A stretch of 64,000 nucleotides of DNA from an uncultured Candidatus Melainabacteria bacterium (GCA_934754505.1 CAKVIE010000011.1:1-64000), one strand, 5' to 3'; positions 26,417 through 36,972 are shown, counted from the stretch's first letter. A program made the numbers and translations. The notes: generated from the letters alone by a model not told the origin.

Positions 26417-29400
26417 ATGACAAATACATATTCACAATATTTTAATATTGATCCTAATTATTTTCCTGCAGTAAATGATGAAACAATAAAAAAAGATCCT
26501 GATTTATGGAAAAAATATTTTCCTCATTCAACATTTATAAAATTATTAAAAAATACAATTAATGTATTAAACAGAACTGATAGATTGTCATTATGGGTAG
26601 AAGGTGCATATGGAACTGGTAAATCACATGCAGTTTTAACATTGAAAAAAATATTTGATTCATTACCAGAAGACATTCAATGGTATTTTTCAAGATATAA
26701 AGATGAATTTAAAACAAATGACTTATATAACAAAATCGATAAAATAAAAAATTCCGGTAAGGTTTTAACTGTTTATAGATACGGTGCATCAAACATTACA
26801 AATGATAACAAATTAATATCTTCTATACAGGGAAGTATTGAAAAAGCATTACGAGAACATGGCATTGAAAACAAAGCAAAATCATCATTAAAAACAGGTA
26901 TTTTAAATTGGTTATCTGATGATATAAAAAAAGAACTTTTTGGAAGAATAATTCAAGAAAAATATTCGAATTTATTCAACGGAGAAAATATAAATACGAT
27001 AATTGAGCATTTAAATATGTTTAGTGGTGATGCTTTAGACAATTTAATAACAAAAATAATCGAAGTTGGAGAAAAAGAAGGAATTTCGGCATTTACATTA
27101 GAGATAGATGATTTAGTAGTTTGGATAAAAGATGTAATTAAAGCAAATAATTTACATTCAATTTTGTTTATTTGGGATGAATTTTCTCGTTATTTTGTTA
27201 ATAATGATGATACCGTAGGTTTTCAAAAGTTAGCTGAAATTAGTGAAACAGATAATTTCTATTTTATGATTGTAACGCATGAAACAGGTAGCATTTTTTC
27301 AGAAAATGATAGAAATGGTCGTAAAATTTTTGATCGTTTTGTTAAACCATTTTGTAAAATTGAATTACCTGAAAATATCGCATTTTCACTATTAGGTCAC
27401 GCAATGCAAAAAACAGAGGATGAACAACTAAAAAGTCAGTGGAATAACATTATAGATAATTTATATGACAGAACAGAATATTCAAGAGAATTGGTAGAAA
27501 AGACTGCAAAAATTAACGAACAACAGTTAAAAAATATTCTTCCCATACATCCTTATGCTGCACTTTTATTGAAAAATTTAGCTCAGCTTTTTGCATCTAA
27601 TCAACGTAGTATGTTTGAATTTATTCGAGATAAAAAAGATGAAGATGAAAAAAGTTTCCAGTGGTTTATTGATAATTATGGACCTTTTGATGAAAATCCA
27701 CTTTTAACTATTGATATGTTGTGGAATTATTTCTATGATTCTCACAGAGATAAATTAGATAGAAAAATACGAGATATTCTTGATTATTACAATAATTCTG
27801 CAAATCAAAATTTAAGGTTAGACCACAAAAGGGTTTTAAAAACGGTTTTGCTTTTACAAGCCATTTCGCAAGCGGTTGGTTCTTCTGTAAAATTGTTTGT
27901 TCCTAATGATAAAAATATTGACAATGCTTTTGAAGGTACTGATTTTAATCAAGGGCAAGCTCGAAATATAGCAGATAGATTAGTAACTGATCACATTCTT
28001 TTTAAAAAAGATTTAGGCAATAATGAATTTCAGTATACTGCTTTTTCTAATATAACAGATAATGATGCCATTGAAAAAAACAAAGAAAAAATACGAGGAA
28101 ACTCAACAACACGTTTAATTAATGATGCAAACATTAACATTTTGGACTATTTCTCTATCCCTACTGGATTAAAAAAACGTCTTAATTTGTCTTATTGTTC
28201 TTTTTATGACTTAGATACAAGAATAAAAAGTTATAATAATTCTGAAAATAAATGGCAATTCCCCACAGTTTTTATAGTTGCTAAAGACGATAATGAATTA
28301 CAAAATATAAAAAACAGAATTGCCACATATATAACTGAAACAAATAACCAGAATGGTATTATTTTTATTATATCGTTAGTTACTTTGGGTATTGAAGCAT
28401 ATGAACAATATATTCAAGAAATGGCTAATGCATTATATCAAGCTGATAAAGATTTATCACAGTCCAAAATGTTTGAAAATAATGCAAACGATTATTTAAA
28501 ACAGTGGTTTAAAAGGTTGTCTAATGGAAGTTTTTTGGTATATTCTTTTGATGGCACTCAAAATAAAATTGTTGGAGCTGATTCGTTAATAAACGAATTA
28601 GATGAAATTAATAAAAGAAAATATCCATTTGCATATGAATCTAAATATAAAAATTTAACAGATAGTGTTTTCTTAGAAAATCAATTTAAAAAAAGTGCAA
28701 TCAATGCTGTTAATCAATGTTTTGCAGATGCTTGTAATGAACGCTCAAGAATCAGAGAAACATTTGCAAATGCTTGGGAAAATCCTAATTATTGGACCAA
28801 ATTTGAAACACAACAGTTATTTATTTCTAAAATCAAACAAAAAATCGAAGAATTAATAAATGACGGTTTTAAAAAAGAAGGTAAAATTTCATTGAATACT
28901 ATATATGAAACATTAACCGATTCTCCTTATGGATTTATGCCTTGCAACTTGTCTGCTTTTCTTTTGGGATTTGTATTAAAAGAATATACAAATGATACTT
29001 ATAGTTGTAGTGATAATATGACGAGTACAGCTATGTCTCCTGAACAATTAGGTACAATGGTTGAATCTGTGTTAAAACACCAACAGAATCCAAATCAAAA
29101 ATATACAGAATATTCAATAGTAACTATAACAAAAGAAATTAAAGCATTTACTGAAAATTCAGCAAAACTATTTGAATTAGATAATGTTTATACATCTGTT
29201 GAAAGTACACGAGATCGAATTAGAAATAAAATGAAAGAATGGAAATTTCCAATTTCATTTTTAAAGTATATTTTAAAAAATGAAGAATTCAAAACCCCTG
29301 AACATATTTTGATGGCTATTATTGATAATTATACACAATTAGCAAACAATAATACTTTTGGTGAATCTGATAATGATATTGCCACCAAAATAGGAACTAT

Positions 29401-30628
29401 TTTTATTGAAAATCAATTTATTATTGAAGATTTAAAATTGATATTTAATAAAGATAAATGTACTGCAGGAATTAACGAATATCTCAATATATTTAAAAAT
29501 GGTCGGTTAATAAAATTAGCAGACGAAATAAATGATTGTGGGCAATATCTTGAACAATTACAAAAGAAAATTGCATCTACCGATGCTGCAAATTGGGTTT
29601 GGAAAGAAGAAACAATACAACAAAACATTGAAGAGTTAATAACCGAATACGAAATAATTCAATACAGCAATAATATATTAATTCCTCAAAGTAATAATTT
29701 GAAAGATACAATTTCTGTATGGTGCAATAAATGTAGTACAATACCATTATCTTGTTCAATCATAACTAAACAAATAAATGATTTAGCTCCTTTGATAAAT
29801 ATACTATGTGAAATCAAAAGAAATGGATATATTAACCAGACTAATAAAAGTTCGTTTGCCGAATTACTCCATTATCAAATAGAAAACTTAAGAAATTTTA
29901 TGAAAAGGGATAATCAAATAAATATATTTAAACAGGTATGTTCAAATCTTTTAGAAAATTTATCAGATGATGATATAAATAATGTCTTTAATAAAATTCC
30001 GAACAATTCTTTTACATTAACTCCGGAAGCATATGTAAAAGAAATCGAAACAATTATTTTGGATCATAAAAAGAATCTAAAAATAACAAAATTAAAAAAT
30101 CTATGGAAGGATAAAACCGGAACTAAATCACCTATAGAATGGTCAGATATTTATTCAATACCAATTATTTACATGTTAGATGCAAAAGATGACAAACAAG
30201 ATGCCATCAGTGCTTTTGATGCAGTAAATAATAGTAATCAAGATAATCACACTGTAGAAAATGCGTTGGATTTTTTTGAGAAATCAAACATTTTTGAAAA
30301 ATTGAGTAATAAAACAGAAATTAATAATAGATTTATAAAATATATAATCAAGGATTATAAGTTTGTTATTGATAATATTCCAGAACTTATTAAAGAGTTA
30401 AGATCAAAATACTCTTGTCCTTATGCTTGGTATTATAATGCAAATGAAATAGAACAATTTGTTTTTAATTATGCTAACTTAAAATATAAAGCCAATGGAC
30501 ATAATAAGGCTTTTGCTCAAATAGAACAAATGGATAGCGAGAAAGTAAAATCTTACTTAAAAGATTTAATAAAAGATAACTTAAATGTTGGCATAGAAAT
30601 ATTAAAATCAAAATTTGACGAGGAATAA
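26417..30628 (+). CDS. brxC: BrxC/PglY-like ATPase
   Basis: A 1403-residue P-loop ATPase: Walker A VEGAYGTGKSHAV (about residues 59-71) and Walker B ILFIWDEFSRYF (about 248-259). The remainder is long and helical, with the conserved HPYAALLLKNLA block near residue 375, as in BrxC/PglY proteins. These large ATPases are present in every BREX type and are thought to act with PglZ on phage DNA. GGAGCACC lies 10 nt before the start. It ends 3 nt before PglZ. Confidence 0.85.
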   Translation: MTNTYSQYFNIDPNYFPAVNDETIKKDPDLWKKYFPHSTFIKLLKNTINVLNRTDRLSLWVEGAYGTGKSHAVLTLKKIFDSLPEDIQWYFSRYKDEFKTNDLYNKIDKIKNSGKVLTVYRYGASNITNDNKLISSIQGSIEKALREHGIENKAKSSLKTGILNWLSDDIKKELFGRIIQEKYSNLFNGENINTIIEHLNMFSGDALDNLITKIIEVGEKEGISAFTLEIDDLVVWIKDVIKANNLHSILFIWDEFSRYFVNNDDTVGFQKLAEISETDNFYFMIVTHETGSIFSENDRNGRKIFDRFVKPFCKIELPENIAFSLLGHAMQKTEDEQLKSQWNNIIDNLYDRTEYSRELVEKTAKINEQQLKNILPIHPYAALLLKNLAQLFASNQRSMFEFIRDKKDEDEKSFQWFIDNYGPFDENPLLTIDMLWNYFYDSHRDKLDRKIRDILDYYNNSANQNLRLDHKRVLKTVLLLQAISQAVGSSVKLFVPNDKNIDNAFEGTDFNQGQARNIADRLVTDHILFKKDLGNNEFQYTAFSNITDNDAIEKNKEKIRGNSTTRLINDANINILDYFSIPTGLKKRLNLSYCSFYDLDTRIKSYNNSENKWQFPTVFIVAKDDNELQNIKNRIATYITETNNQNGIIFIISLVTLGIEAYEQYIQEMANALYQADKDLSQSKMFENNANDYLKQWFKRLSNGSFLVYSFDGTQNKIVGADSLINELDEINKRKYPFAYESKYKNLTDSVFLENQFKKSAINAVNQCFADACNERSRIRETFANAWENPNYWTKFETQQLFISKIKQKIEELINDGFKKEGKISLNTIYETLTDSPYGFMPCNLSAFLLGFVLKEYTNDTYSCSDNMTSTAMSPEQLGTMVESVLKHQQNPNQKYTEYSIVTITKEIKAFTENSAKLFELDNVYTSVESTRDRIRNKMKEWKFPISFLKYILKNEEFKTPEHILMAIIDNYTQLANNNTFGESDNDIATKIGTIFIENQFIIEDLKLIFNKDKCTAGINEYLNIFKNGRLIKLADEINDCGQYLEQLQKKIASTDAANWVWKEETIQQNIEELITEYEIIQYSNNILIPQSNNLKDTISVWCNKCSTIPLSCSIITKQINDLAPLINILCEIKRNGYINQTNKSSFAELLHYQIENLRNFMKRDNQINIFKQVCSNLLENLSDDDINNVFNKIPNNSFTLTPEAYVKEIETIILDHKKNLKITKLKNLWKDKTGTKSPIEWSDIYSIPIIYMLDAKDDKQDAISAFDAVNNSNQDNHTVENALDFFEKSNIFEKLSNKTEINNRFIKYIIKDYKFVIDNIPELIKELRSKYSCPYAWYYNANEIEQFVFNYANLKYKANGHNKAFAQIEQMDSEKVKSYLKDLIKDNLNVGIEILKSKFDEE

Positions 30629-30631
30629 TTA

Positions 30632-32929
30632 ATGGAATCCTATAAAAAACAAATTTACAATTATTTAAAAACAAGTGTCAATGATGCTTATCCTCATTTG
30701 TTTGATTTCCAAAATATTGACGATTATTGTGATGCAAAGGAATTTTGTAAAAATAATACTAATTGCTCAATTATTAATGTGAAAGATTATTGTATTCCTG
30801 ATGAAATGCCAAATTTGGATAAACTTTTGTATGATATACAAAATACTAATTGTAATCTTGTTATAGAAGATATATCTGTGTTTTTAAAGATACAAGGTAG
30901 TAAATATTTAAAAAACATATTATATACAATATTGAATACAGCCAATAGCAAACAAATTGTTATTTTAACTTATGAATTAAAATCATATATTAGTATTGTT
31001 AATGATCCACGAATAAAGCAAAGAATTCATTTTGTAGAAAATGAAATGAAAAATAAAAATAATACAACATTAGTGTTTGTAAATCCAAGATTAACAATAC
31101 CAAATATAAGTTATATTTCAAGTCTATCTGTTATTGATGAAACGTCTATTGCATCTAATTCATGTGTGTTTATTAAAACAAATAAAAATATTCAAGATTT
31201 TCCATTATCATTATATTCCATGAAGCAGATTAATTCTTCTTATGATGTATTAAAAAAAATATTTATTGAGGATATTATTGATCAAAAGTGGGGAAATGAA
31301 AAACAATGGCAATATTTGCTATCTTTGTTTCAAAAAGATAATTTAAATAATTTAAGAACACTGTTAGTTTCGAAATTTGACAATATTAACAATTTAGAAA
31401 TCTTTTTGCGAAATTGGAATAATTATAATGAATATGAAAAATGGTTATATTTTCTTGCTCTAAAAATTTTTGGGGTAAATAGCAATTGGTGTTTGCAAAA
31501 ATCAATCAAAAAATCACAAAATTTGGATTCGTTTATTCAAAATATATATTATTCGTTGACAGATGAAGTTTTATCTGAAAATGATTATTGGATAAAATAT
31601 GAAAATTATAAGAGAACCGTTAGTGAAATACATGATGCTATAAAATTGGATAATTATTGTAAATTTATTTCTACAAAAGGTGAAAAGGCAATTTATTATT
31701 TGACAGATAATACACCACAAGAAAAAGAATTAATAGTTGAGTGTATATCCGAAAAATTAAAAGATTCATTATCTTTTGAAAATTTACAAAATATTTTAAA
31801 ACATGTATATCTCGATTTATATGATTATTTATCTCCATATCAATTTAATGAAAATATCTTTACAGATTACATACAAAAATATAAATACCAAAAAATTGTC
31901 AACATAATAGACACTAAATTTGAACAAATAGTTAATAATTTAGCAAAAGATAGAATTTATAATAAGTATTTATCACCACGAAATGTATGTATTGATAAAT
32001 TAAAAAAAGACAATTCAAAATTATATTTTATTGATGCTATGGGTGTTGAATACTTGGGGTATATAATTGCAAAATCCAATAACTTAGGATTGTGTGCAAA
32101 CATTCAAATAGGGATTGCTAATATTCCAACTATTACCAGCCTTAATAAAGATTTTGTAGATCGTTTTAAACAAAAAGGTATTGAAGTTACTGAAATTATA
32201 AAATTAGACAAAATAAAACATAATCCTGAAGAAAAATATAATTATGAAAAAACAAAACTACCAACTTATATCATAAGTGAGTTAAATCTTATAAAAGAAG
32301 TGTTGAAACAAATTAACAGCGAATTAACTAATGGAAAATTTGAAAAGATTTTTATTATTTCTGATCATGGAGCAAGTCGTTTAGCAGTTATTAATAATAA
32401 CACTCGTACTTTTGATGTGGATTCAAAAGGTACAAATTCCGGTCGAATTTGCAAATATAATGATTTATTACCTAAAATTGATACAGCCACTGTAGAAAAT
32501 GATTATTATGTTTTGGCGGATCATTCAAGATTTAAAGGTGGACGTGCTGCAAATGTAGAAGTTCATGGTGGAGCTACTTTAGAGGAAGTAATGGTTCCAA
32601 TTATAGAACTTTCAAAACAAAATATTCCAGATACAATAGATGTAAAAATTTTAGATAATAATGTTATTTATGTAAGTTATAGAAAGAAAGCAAGCATTTG
32701 CTTATATATCAGTTGCTCTAATTTAAAAAATGTAAAAATCAAAGTTGAAAATACTTTCTATAATGCATACAAACGGGAAGATAATCAATATGCATATATT
32801 TTTGATATGCCTGAATTAAAGAAAGCAAAACAATATAGTTTTGATGTATACTTAAATAACAATATTATCAAAAGAGATTTGTCATTTGAAATAAGGAAAG
32901 AAGGATCACAAGAAAATGAGTTATTCTAA
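30632..32929 (+). CDS. pglZ: PglZ-domain protein
   Basis: A 765-residue protein with the alkaline-phosphatase-like PglZ fold in its second half: LYFIDAMGVEYLGYI (about 460-475), the metal-binding IISDHGASRLA (about 575-585), and the signature HGGATLEEVMVPIIEL (about 645-660). The first half is helical and typical of BREX PglZ. PglZ is the defining component of all BREX systems. Its stop lies inside the start of the next gene (14-nt overlap), indicating tight coupling. Confidence 0.88.
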   Translation: MESYKKQIYNYLKTSVNDAYPHLFDFQNIDDYCDAKEFCKNNTNCSIINVKDYCIPDEMPNLDKLLYDIQNTNCNLVIEDISVFLKIQGSKYLKNILYTILNTANSKQIVILTYELKSYISIVNDPRIKQRIHFVENEMKNKNNTTLVFVNPRLTIPNISYISSLSVIDETSIASNSCVFIKTNKNIQDFPLSLYSMKQINSSYDVLKKIFIEDIIDQKWGNEKQWQYLLSLFQKDNLNNLRTLLVSKFDNINNLEIFLRNWNNYNEYEKWLYFLALKIFGVNSNWCLQKSIKKSQNLDSFIQNIYYSLTDEVLSENDYWIKYENYKRTVSEIHDAIKLDNYCKFISTKGEKAIYYLTDNTPQEKELIVECISEKLKDSLSFENLQNILKHVYLDLYDYLSPYQFNENIFTDYIQKYKYQKIVNIIDTKFEQIVNNLAKDRIYNKYLSPRNVCIDKLKKDNSKLYFIDAMGVEYLGYIIAKSNNLGLCANIQIGIANIPTITSLNKDFVDRFKQKGIEVTEIIKLDKIKHNPEEKYNYEKTKLPTYIISELNLIKEVLKQINSELTNGKFEKIFIISDHGASRLAVINNNTRTFDVDSKGTNSGRICKYNDLLPKIDTATVENDYYVLADHSRFKGGRAANVEVHGGATLEEVMVPIIELSKQNIPDTIDVKILDNNVIYVSYRKKASICLYISCSNLKNVKIKVENTFYNAYKREDNQYAYIFDMPELKKAKQYSFDVYLNNNIIKRDLSFEIRKEGSQENELF

Positions 32930-34376
32930 TATTGAAACTGAAAACAAATTAAAAGAATGCTTTGATGAAATGGTTGTATATAAAGATTTAAAGAAAAGCA
33001 ATTTTTTCTCTTCTATTAGTTTACCTTCTTTTCTTAGAGATTGGTTACTAAAAAGATTTGCTGATGAAAATGGACAATATGATATAGAGGAAGTTTCAAA
33101 TTTTATTCATTCATATTTACCTCAAAAAGATGATTGGACAAGTATTAAAAACCGAATTGTTTACGAAAACGAAAGAGTTAAATTTCTGACAAAAATATCT
33201 GCTGATATTAATATCAAAACACAAGAAATTTCTTTTTCCCTTCCCGATTATAGTTTAACTTCAAAAGAAACCTTAATTGAACCGAATGTTTGGGAAAAAT
33301 GTAAAGAAGAACTTGTTAAAGGTGAAACTTGGGGTATTGTAGAATTAGGTTATCGTTTTCCAGAAGATAAAAAAATACCAGGAAAAATTAAATTGGTAGG
33401 TTTTACTAATTTTTGTCCATATAAGATTGACTTAGATTTTTTTAAAGATGTAAGAAATGAATTTTCAATAGATGAATGGTTGGATGTTATTCTTGGAGCT
33501 ATTGATTACAACGCATCTGGATATAAAAAAGAATCCGAAAAATTAGCAATGCTAACCCGCTTATTACCTTTTGTAGAAAAAAGATTAAATTTAATAGAAT
33601 TAGCTCCTAAAGGTACTGGTAAATCATATTTATTTGGTCGAGTAAGTAAATTTGGTTGGCTCTCTTCAGGCGGAATAATGTCTCGAGCAAAAATGTTTTA
33701 TGACATAAGTAGAAGATCTTTAGGTCTTGTAAATAGCAATGATTTTGTTGCTTTAGATGAAGTGCAAACAATTGATTTTACAAATATTGATGAAATGCGA
33801 GCAGCTTTAAAAGGTTACATGGAATCTGGAGTATATACAGTAGGTAATTATGAAGGTGTAGCAGATGCGGGTATATTATTGCTTGGAAATATCAGTCAAG
33901 ACAGAATGGATGAATATAAAAATATGCTCATAGAACTTCCTAAAATATTCCATGAAAGTGCATTATTAGATAGATTTCATGGTTTTATAAAAGGTTGGGA
34001 TATTCCAAGAATGCATGATGACTTAAAAATATCAGGTTGGGCTCTAAATTCCGAATATTATTGTACGATTTTACACTTGTTGAGAGAGGATGCCAGTTAT
34101 AGAGCATTAGTAGATGAAATTATTTTTGTTCCAGAACATTCTGATACAAGAGATACTGAGGCAATTAAACGAATTTGTACTGCATATTTAAAATTATTAT
34201 TTCCAAATGTTAGACAAGTTTCCGATATTAATATGCGAGAATTCCAAAAATATTGTTTGACGCCTGCTATAAAGATGCGAGATATTATTAAAATTCAATT
34301 GGGTATATTAGATGAAGAATTTCGAGGTAAAGATGTACCAAATTTAAAAATTAAGGATTCTTTAAATGCAATATAA
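32916..34376 (+). CDS. brxL: BrxL-like AAA+ protein, short form
   Basis: A 486-residue AAA+ protein with Walker A APKGTGKSYLF (about 229-239), Walker B NDFVALDEVQTIDF (about 271-284) and a sensor-like DRFHGFIKGWDI. It fits the shorter BrxL class of about 450-490 residues. That class lacks the C-terminal Lon protease domain of type 1 BrxL (about 680 residues); no Ser-Lys dyad is visible. BrxL oligomers bind DNA and are needed for interference in other BREX types. Overlaps PglZ by 14 nt and the next gene by 11 nt. Confidence 0.82.
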   Translation: MSYSNIETENKLKECFDEMVVYKDLKKSNFFSSISLPSFLRDWLLKRFADENGQYDIEEVSNFIHSYLPQKDDWTSIKNRIVYENERVKFLTKISADINIKTQEISFSLPDYSLTSKETLIEPNVWEKCKEELVKGETWGIVELGYRFPEDKKIPGKIKLVGFTNFCPYKIDLDFFKDVRNEFSIDEWLDVILGAIDYNASGYKKESEKLAMLTRLLPFVEKRLNLIELAPKGTGKSYLFGRVSKFGWLSSGGIMSRAKMFYDISRRSLGLVNSNDFVALDEVQTIDFTNIDEMRAALKGYMESGVYTVGNYEGVADAGILLLGNISQDRMDEYKNMLIELPKIFHESALLDRFHGFIKGWDIPRMHDDLKISGWALNSEYYCTILHLLREDASYRALVDEIIFVPEHSDTRDTEAIKRICTAYLKLLFPNVRQVSDINMREFQKYCLTPAIKMRDIIKIQLGILDEEFRGKDVPNLKIKDSLNAI

Positions 34377-34563
34377 ATGTATTTCTTGTAATAATACAAA
34401 TATAGACAAAAATACTATTGGAATTAATAAAAAATTGTTAGATGAAAAGACAAAGAAATTCTATTGTTTGGAGTGTTTAGCAATTTATTTGAATTGTACC
34501 GTAGAAGATTTACTTGAAAAAATTGAAGAGTTTAAAACAGAAGGATGCAAATTATTTAATTAA
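34366..34563 (+). CDS. Small CXXC zinc-binding protein of the BREX locus
   Basis: A 65-residue protein with two Cys pairs: YKCISCNN near the N-terminus and FYCLECLAIYL around residue 35, a compact zinc-knuckle pattern. A helical tail (VEDLLEKIEEF) and a further Cys near the end follow. It overlaps BrxL by 11 nt and stops 2 nt before the cysteine desulfurase. Its position suggests a role with the sulfur-transfer proteins, for instance as carrier or adaptor, but this is inference. Confidence 0.7.
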   Translation: MQYKCISCNNTNIDKNTIGINKKLLDEKTKKFYCLECLAIYLNCTVEDLLEKIEEFKTEGCKLFN

Positions 34564-34565
34564 TT

Positions 34566-35675
34566 ATGAAAAAATATATTTATGCTGATAATGCAGCAAC
34601 TACCAAACTTGATAAGAAGGCATATAAAATAATGAAACAATACTTGATGTATGATTATTCAAATCCTTCTCAATTATATTCATTCTCAAAAAAATCAAAA
34701 AAGGAATTGAACAATGCAAGAAAAATTATTGCAAAATGTATAAATGCAGAACCAGAGGAAATATATTTTACTTCAGGTGGAACAGAAAGTAATAATTGGG
34801 TAATTAAACAACAAAAAGAAAAACCTTATACGATTATAACATCAGAAATAGAACATAAATCTATTTTGAATTCTTGTAAAACAATGGAACGATACGGAAA
34901 TAATGTAATATATTTACACCCTGACAAAAAGGGAATAGTTTACCCTGAAAATTTAACGAAAAATATTACGCAAGATACCAAATTAGTATCAATTATGTAT
35001 GCAAATAATGAAATTGGCACTACTCAAAATATAAAAGCATTAACCGATATTGCCCATAAAAACAATTCACTGTTTCATACTGATGCTGTTCAGGCAGTTG
35101 GGCATATTAAAATTGATGTAAAAGAATTGGGCGTAGATTTCCTTTCTGCCTCAGCACATAAATTTAATGGTCCAAAAGGCATTGGATTTTTGTATATAAA
35201 GAAGGGCATAAATGTTCATAGCTTTATTGATGGAGGTTCCCAAGAATATGGATTACGAGCAGGCACAGAAAATATTGCATCAATAATTGCTATGGCAGCT
35301 GCATTAGAAAACAATTGCAAAACAATTGATAAAGATCAGATAAAATTACTTAAATTAGAAAAACATTTTTTTAAAACTCTTTCTCCTGGTATTCAGTATA
35401 AAAGAAATGGATATAATCAAATATTAGGAAATATTAGTTTATCATTTTTTAAAAGAGATGGAGAAGCGTTATTACATCGATTAGATTTAATGGGTATTGA
35501 AGTTTCTACTGGTTCAGCTTGTGATACGAGAAAAAAACAAGTTTCCCATGTGTTAAAAGCAATTAAACTTGATAAAAATTTTATAAAAGGAACTATAAGA
35601 ATTTCTTTTGGAAAGTATAACACTATTACGGAAGTTAAAAAAATTGCTATGGCTCTTAATAAAATATTAGAATAA
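34566..35675 (+). CDS. Cysteine desulfurase (NifS/IscS/DndA-like)
   Basis: A 369-residue PLP enzyme that takes sulfur from cysteine. The cofactor Lys is in LSASAHKFNGPKG (about 196-208), the HTDAVQAVG block is normal, and the catalytic Cys is in STGSACDTRKK (about 319). It is a full-length class-I desulfurase. In phosphorothioation systems the same enzyme (DndA/SspA) supplies sulfur to the DndC/SspD ATP-pyrophosphatase. Here BrxP is the likely recipient. It is the last gene of the operon and ends 6 nt before a convergent phage gene; no terminator is seen. Confidence 0.88.
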   Translation: MKKYIYADNAATTKLDKKAYKIMKQYLMYDYSNPSQLYSFSKKSKKELNNARKIIAKCINAEPEEIYFTSGGTESNNWVIKQQKEKPYTIITSEIEHKSILNSCKTMERYGNNVIYLHPDKKGIVYPENLTKNITQDTKLVSIMYANNEIGTTQNIKALTDIAHKNNSLFHTDAVQAVGHIKIDVKELGVDFLSASAHKFNGPKGIGFLYIKKGINVHSFIDGGSQEYGLRAGTENIASIIAMAAALENNCKTIDKDQIKLLKLEKHFFKTLSPGIQYKRNGYNQILGNISLSFFKRDGEALLHRLDLMGIEVSTGSACDTRKKQVSHVLKAIKLDKNFIKGTIRISFGKYNTITEVKKIAMALNKILE

Positions 35676-35681
35676 AAAATT

Positions 35682-36128
35682 TCAAATAATATATTTTTTA
35701 GTAATATCAATAATTTCATTATACTCAACATTTGTTAAAACCAAATACGGTCGTGCCGGAATTGTTGTTTTCAAACCTTTGCCGACTTGACCACCGAGTT
35801 GATGTATTCTTGCGTAATCTAAATTTGAACCGATAACGGCAGAATCATTGTCATATTGCGTTGTTACGGACAGAGCAAGCCGACCTTCAACTTGCAAAAT
35901 TTTACCAGGATAATGTTTTGTTTTTGTACGCTGTTTTATCGTCCTTTTTGCAAGTTCCTGCCATTTGTCAGGTCTGCCCTCTTCCTCGAAATTTTGTTCC
36001 GTTGCATCAGCCATAATTCCTGCGATATTTTTCATTAAAGGTCGCATATTTTCGCACTTTTGAGCAACCTGCAATAATGCTTTTTCAACAGCTTTGCTAT
36101 CAAGCCTTATTTCAACGGTGTCTGCCAT
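35682..36128 (-). CDS. Virion morphogenesis protein (Mu G / tail-completion type)
   Basis: A 148-residue protein of the phage virion morphogenesis (P2 gpS / Mu G-like) family. The hallmark is YARIHQLGGQVGKGLKTTIP followed by RPYLVLT, and upstream W-ELAKRTIKQR. It helps join head and tail. It is the last gene of the leftward head operon and overlaps the Dam gene by 22 nt. The BREX operon abuts it with only 6 nt between stop codons. Confidence 0.82.
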   Translation of the reverse strand: MADTVEIRLDSKAVEKALLQVAQKCENMRPLMKNIAGIMADATEQNFEEEGRPDKWQELAKRTIKQRTKTKHYPGKILQVEGRLALSVTTQYDNDSAVIGSNLDYARIHQLGGQVGKGLKTTIPARPYLVLTNVEYNEIIDITKKYII

Positions 36129-36937
36129 TTTTCGTGTAGCTCTTTTATCGGATAGTTAGCAATAAGAAGTTCTTTGAACATTTTGTTTTTACGTTGCGTT
36201 CCGCCGTCTTTGTTGTTGATGCCGTTTAATCTTTCAACCTCGATCATTTCATAGCCTTTGTATAATTCTCTGACTTTGGGTGAATCGTCATAGGAAAGTA
36301 AAAATCTGCCTTTGATATCTTTTAAGGTATCTCTCAGTCGTTCGTGTTCAAAGCCCTCGGTTGTTGTAATTTCATAACCACAACCGTATGTGTACGGAGG
36401 ATCGCAATAAAAGAAAGCATCTTCAAAATCATATTGCTTGATTAATCTTTCAAAATCTCTGTTTTCAATCATAACTTTATCAAGCCTGTTATGAATCGCA
36501 TCAATTTTTTCGGCAACATTTTTTTGACTTTTGCTTGCACCACCCGATGATTTTTTAACTGTACCGAAAGTCTCACCACGACCGCCAAAAGAACGGGTAA
36601 TCAAAAAGTAAAACTGAACGGCTTTTTGAATGTCGGTGTAGGGTTTTGCGGCTAAAAACTGTAAGAACATTTCACGAGAGCCGAGCAGGTATTTAAACTC
36701 TTCTTTAAAGGCATTCGGGTGATATTTTACTATTCTGAATAAATTTGTGAGTCTTCCGTCTAAGTCGTTATAAACCTCTAAATCCGCCCATTTGTCTTTG
36801 TAAAAGAGCACCCACGCTCCACCTCCAAACGGCTCAATGTATGATTTTATATCCGTTGGAATTAACGGTGCTATTGTTTTTCTGAGTAATCTTTTCCCAC
36901 CCACCCAGTTAATGAGGCATTTTCTGTCGATTGTCAT
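36107..36937 (-). CDS. dam: D12-class DNA adenine methylase
   Basis: A 276-residue N6-adenine methyltransferase of the Dam/MT-A70-like D12 class. The SAM-binding start is LINWVGGKRLL and YIEPFGGGAWV (about 8-47). The catalytic DPPY is in FYCDPPYTYG (about 176-185). It would protect phage DNA from restriction. It lies between gpG-like and F genes in the head operon, overlapping the former. The start has an AAGGAGTTT site. Target sequence cannot be told; GATC is common in the class. Confidence 0.88.
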   Translation of the reverse strand: MTIDRKCLINWVGGKRLLRKTIAPLIPTDIKSYIEPFGGGAWVLFYKDKWADLEVYNDLDGRLTNLFRIVKYHPNAFKEEFKYLLGSREMFLQFLAAKPYTDIQKAVQFYFLITRSFGGRGETFGTVKKSSGGASKSQKNVAEKIDAIHNRLDKVMIENRDFERLIKQYDFEDAFFYCDPPYTYGCGYEITTTEGFEHERLRDTLKDIKGRFLLSYDDSPKVRELYKGYEMIEVERLNGINNKDGGTQRKNKMFKELLIANYPIKELHEKWQTPLK

Positions 36938-36972
36938 TAGTAAACTCCTTATAAATATGTGTTAAATGTGTT

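Noticed and set aside
32916..34376. BrxL as a truncated gene
   Set aside because: The frame has a normal start and an overlapping next gene, and short BrxL proteins without the Lon protease domain are a known class.
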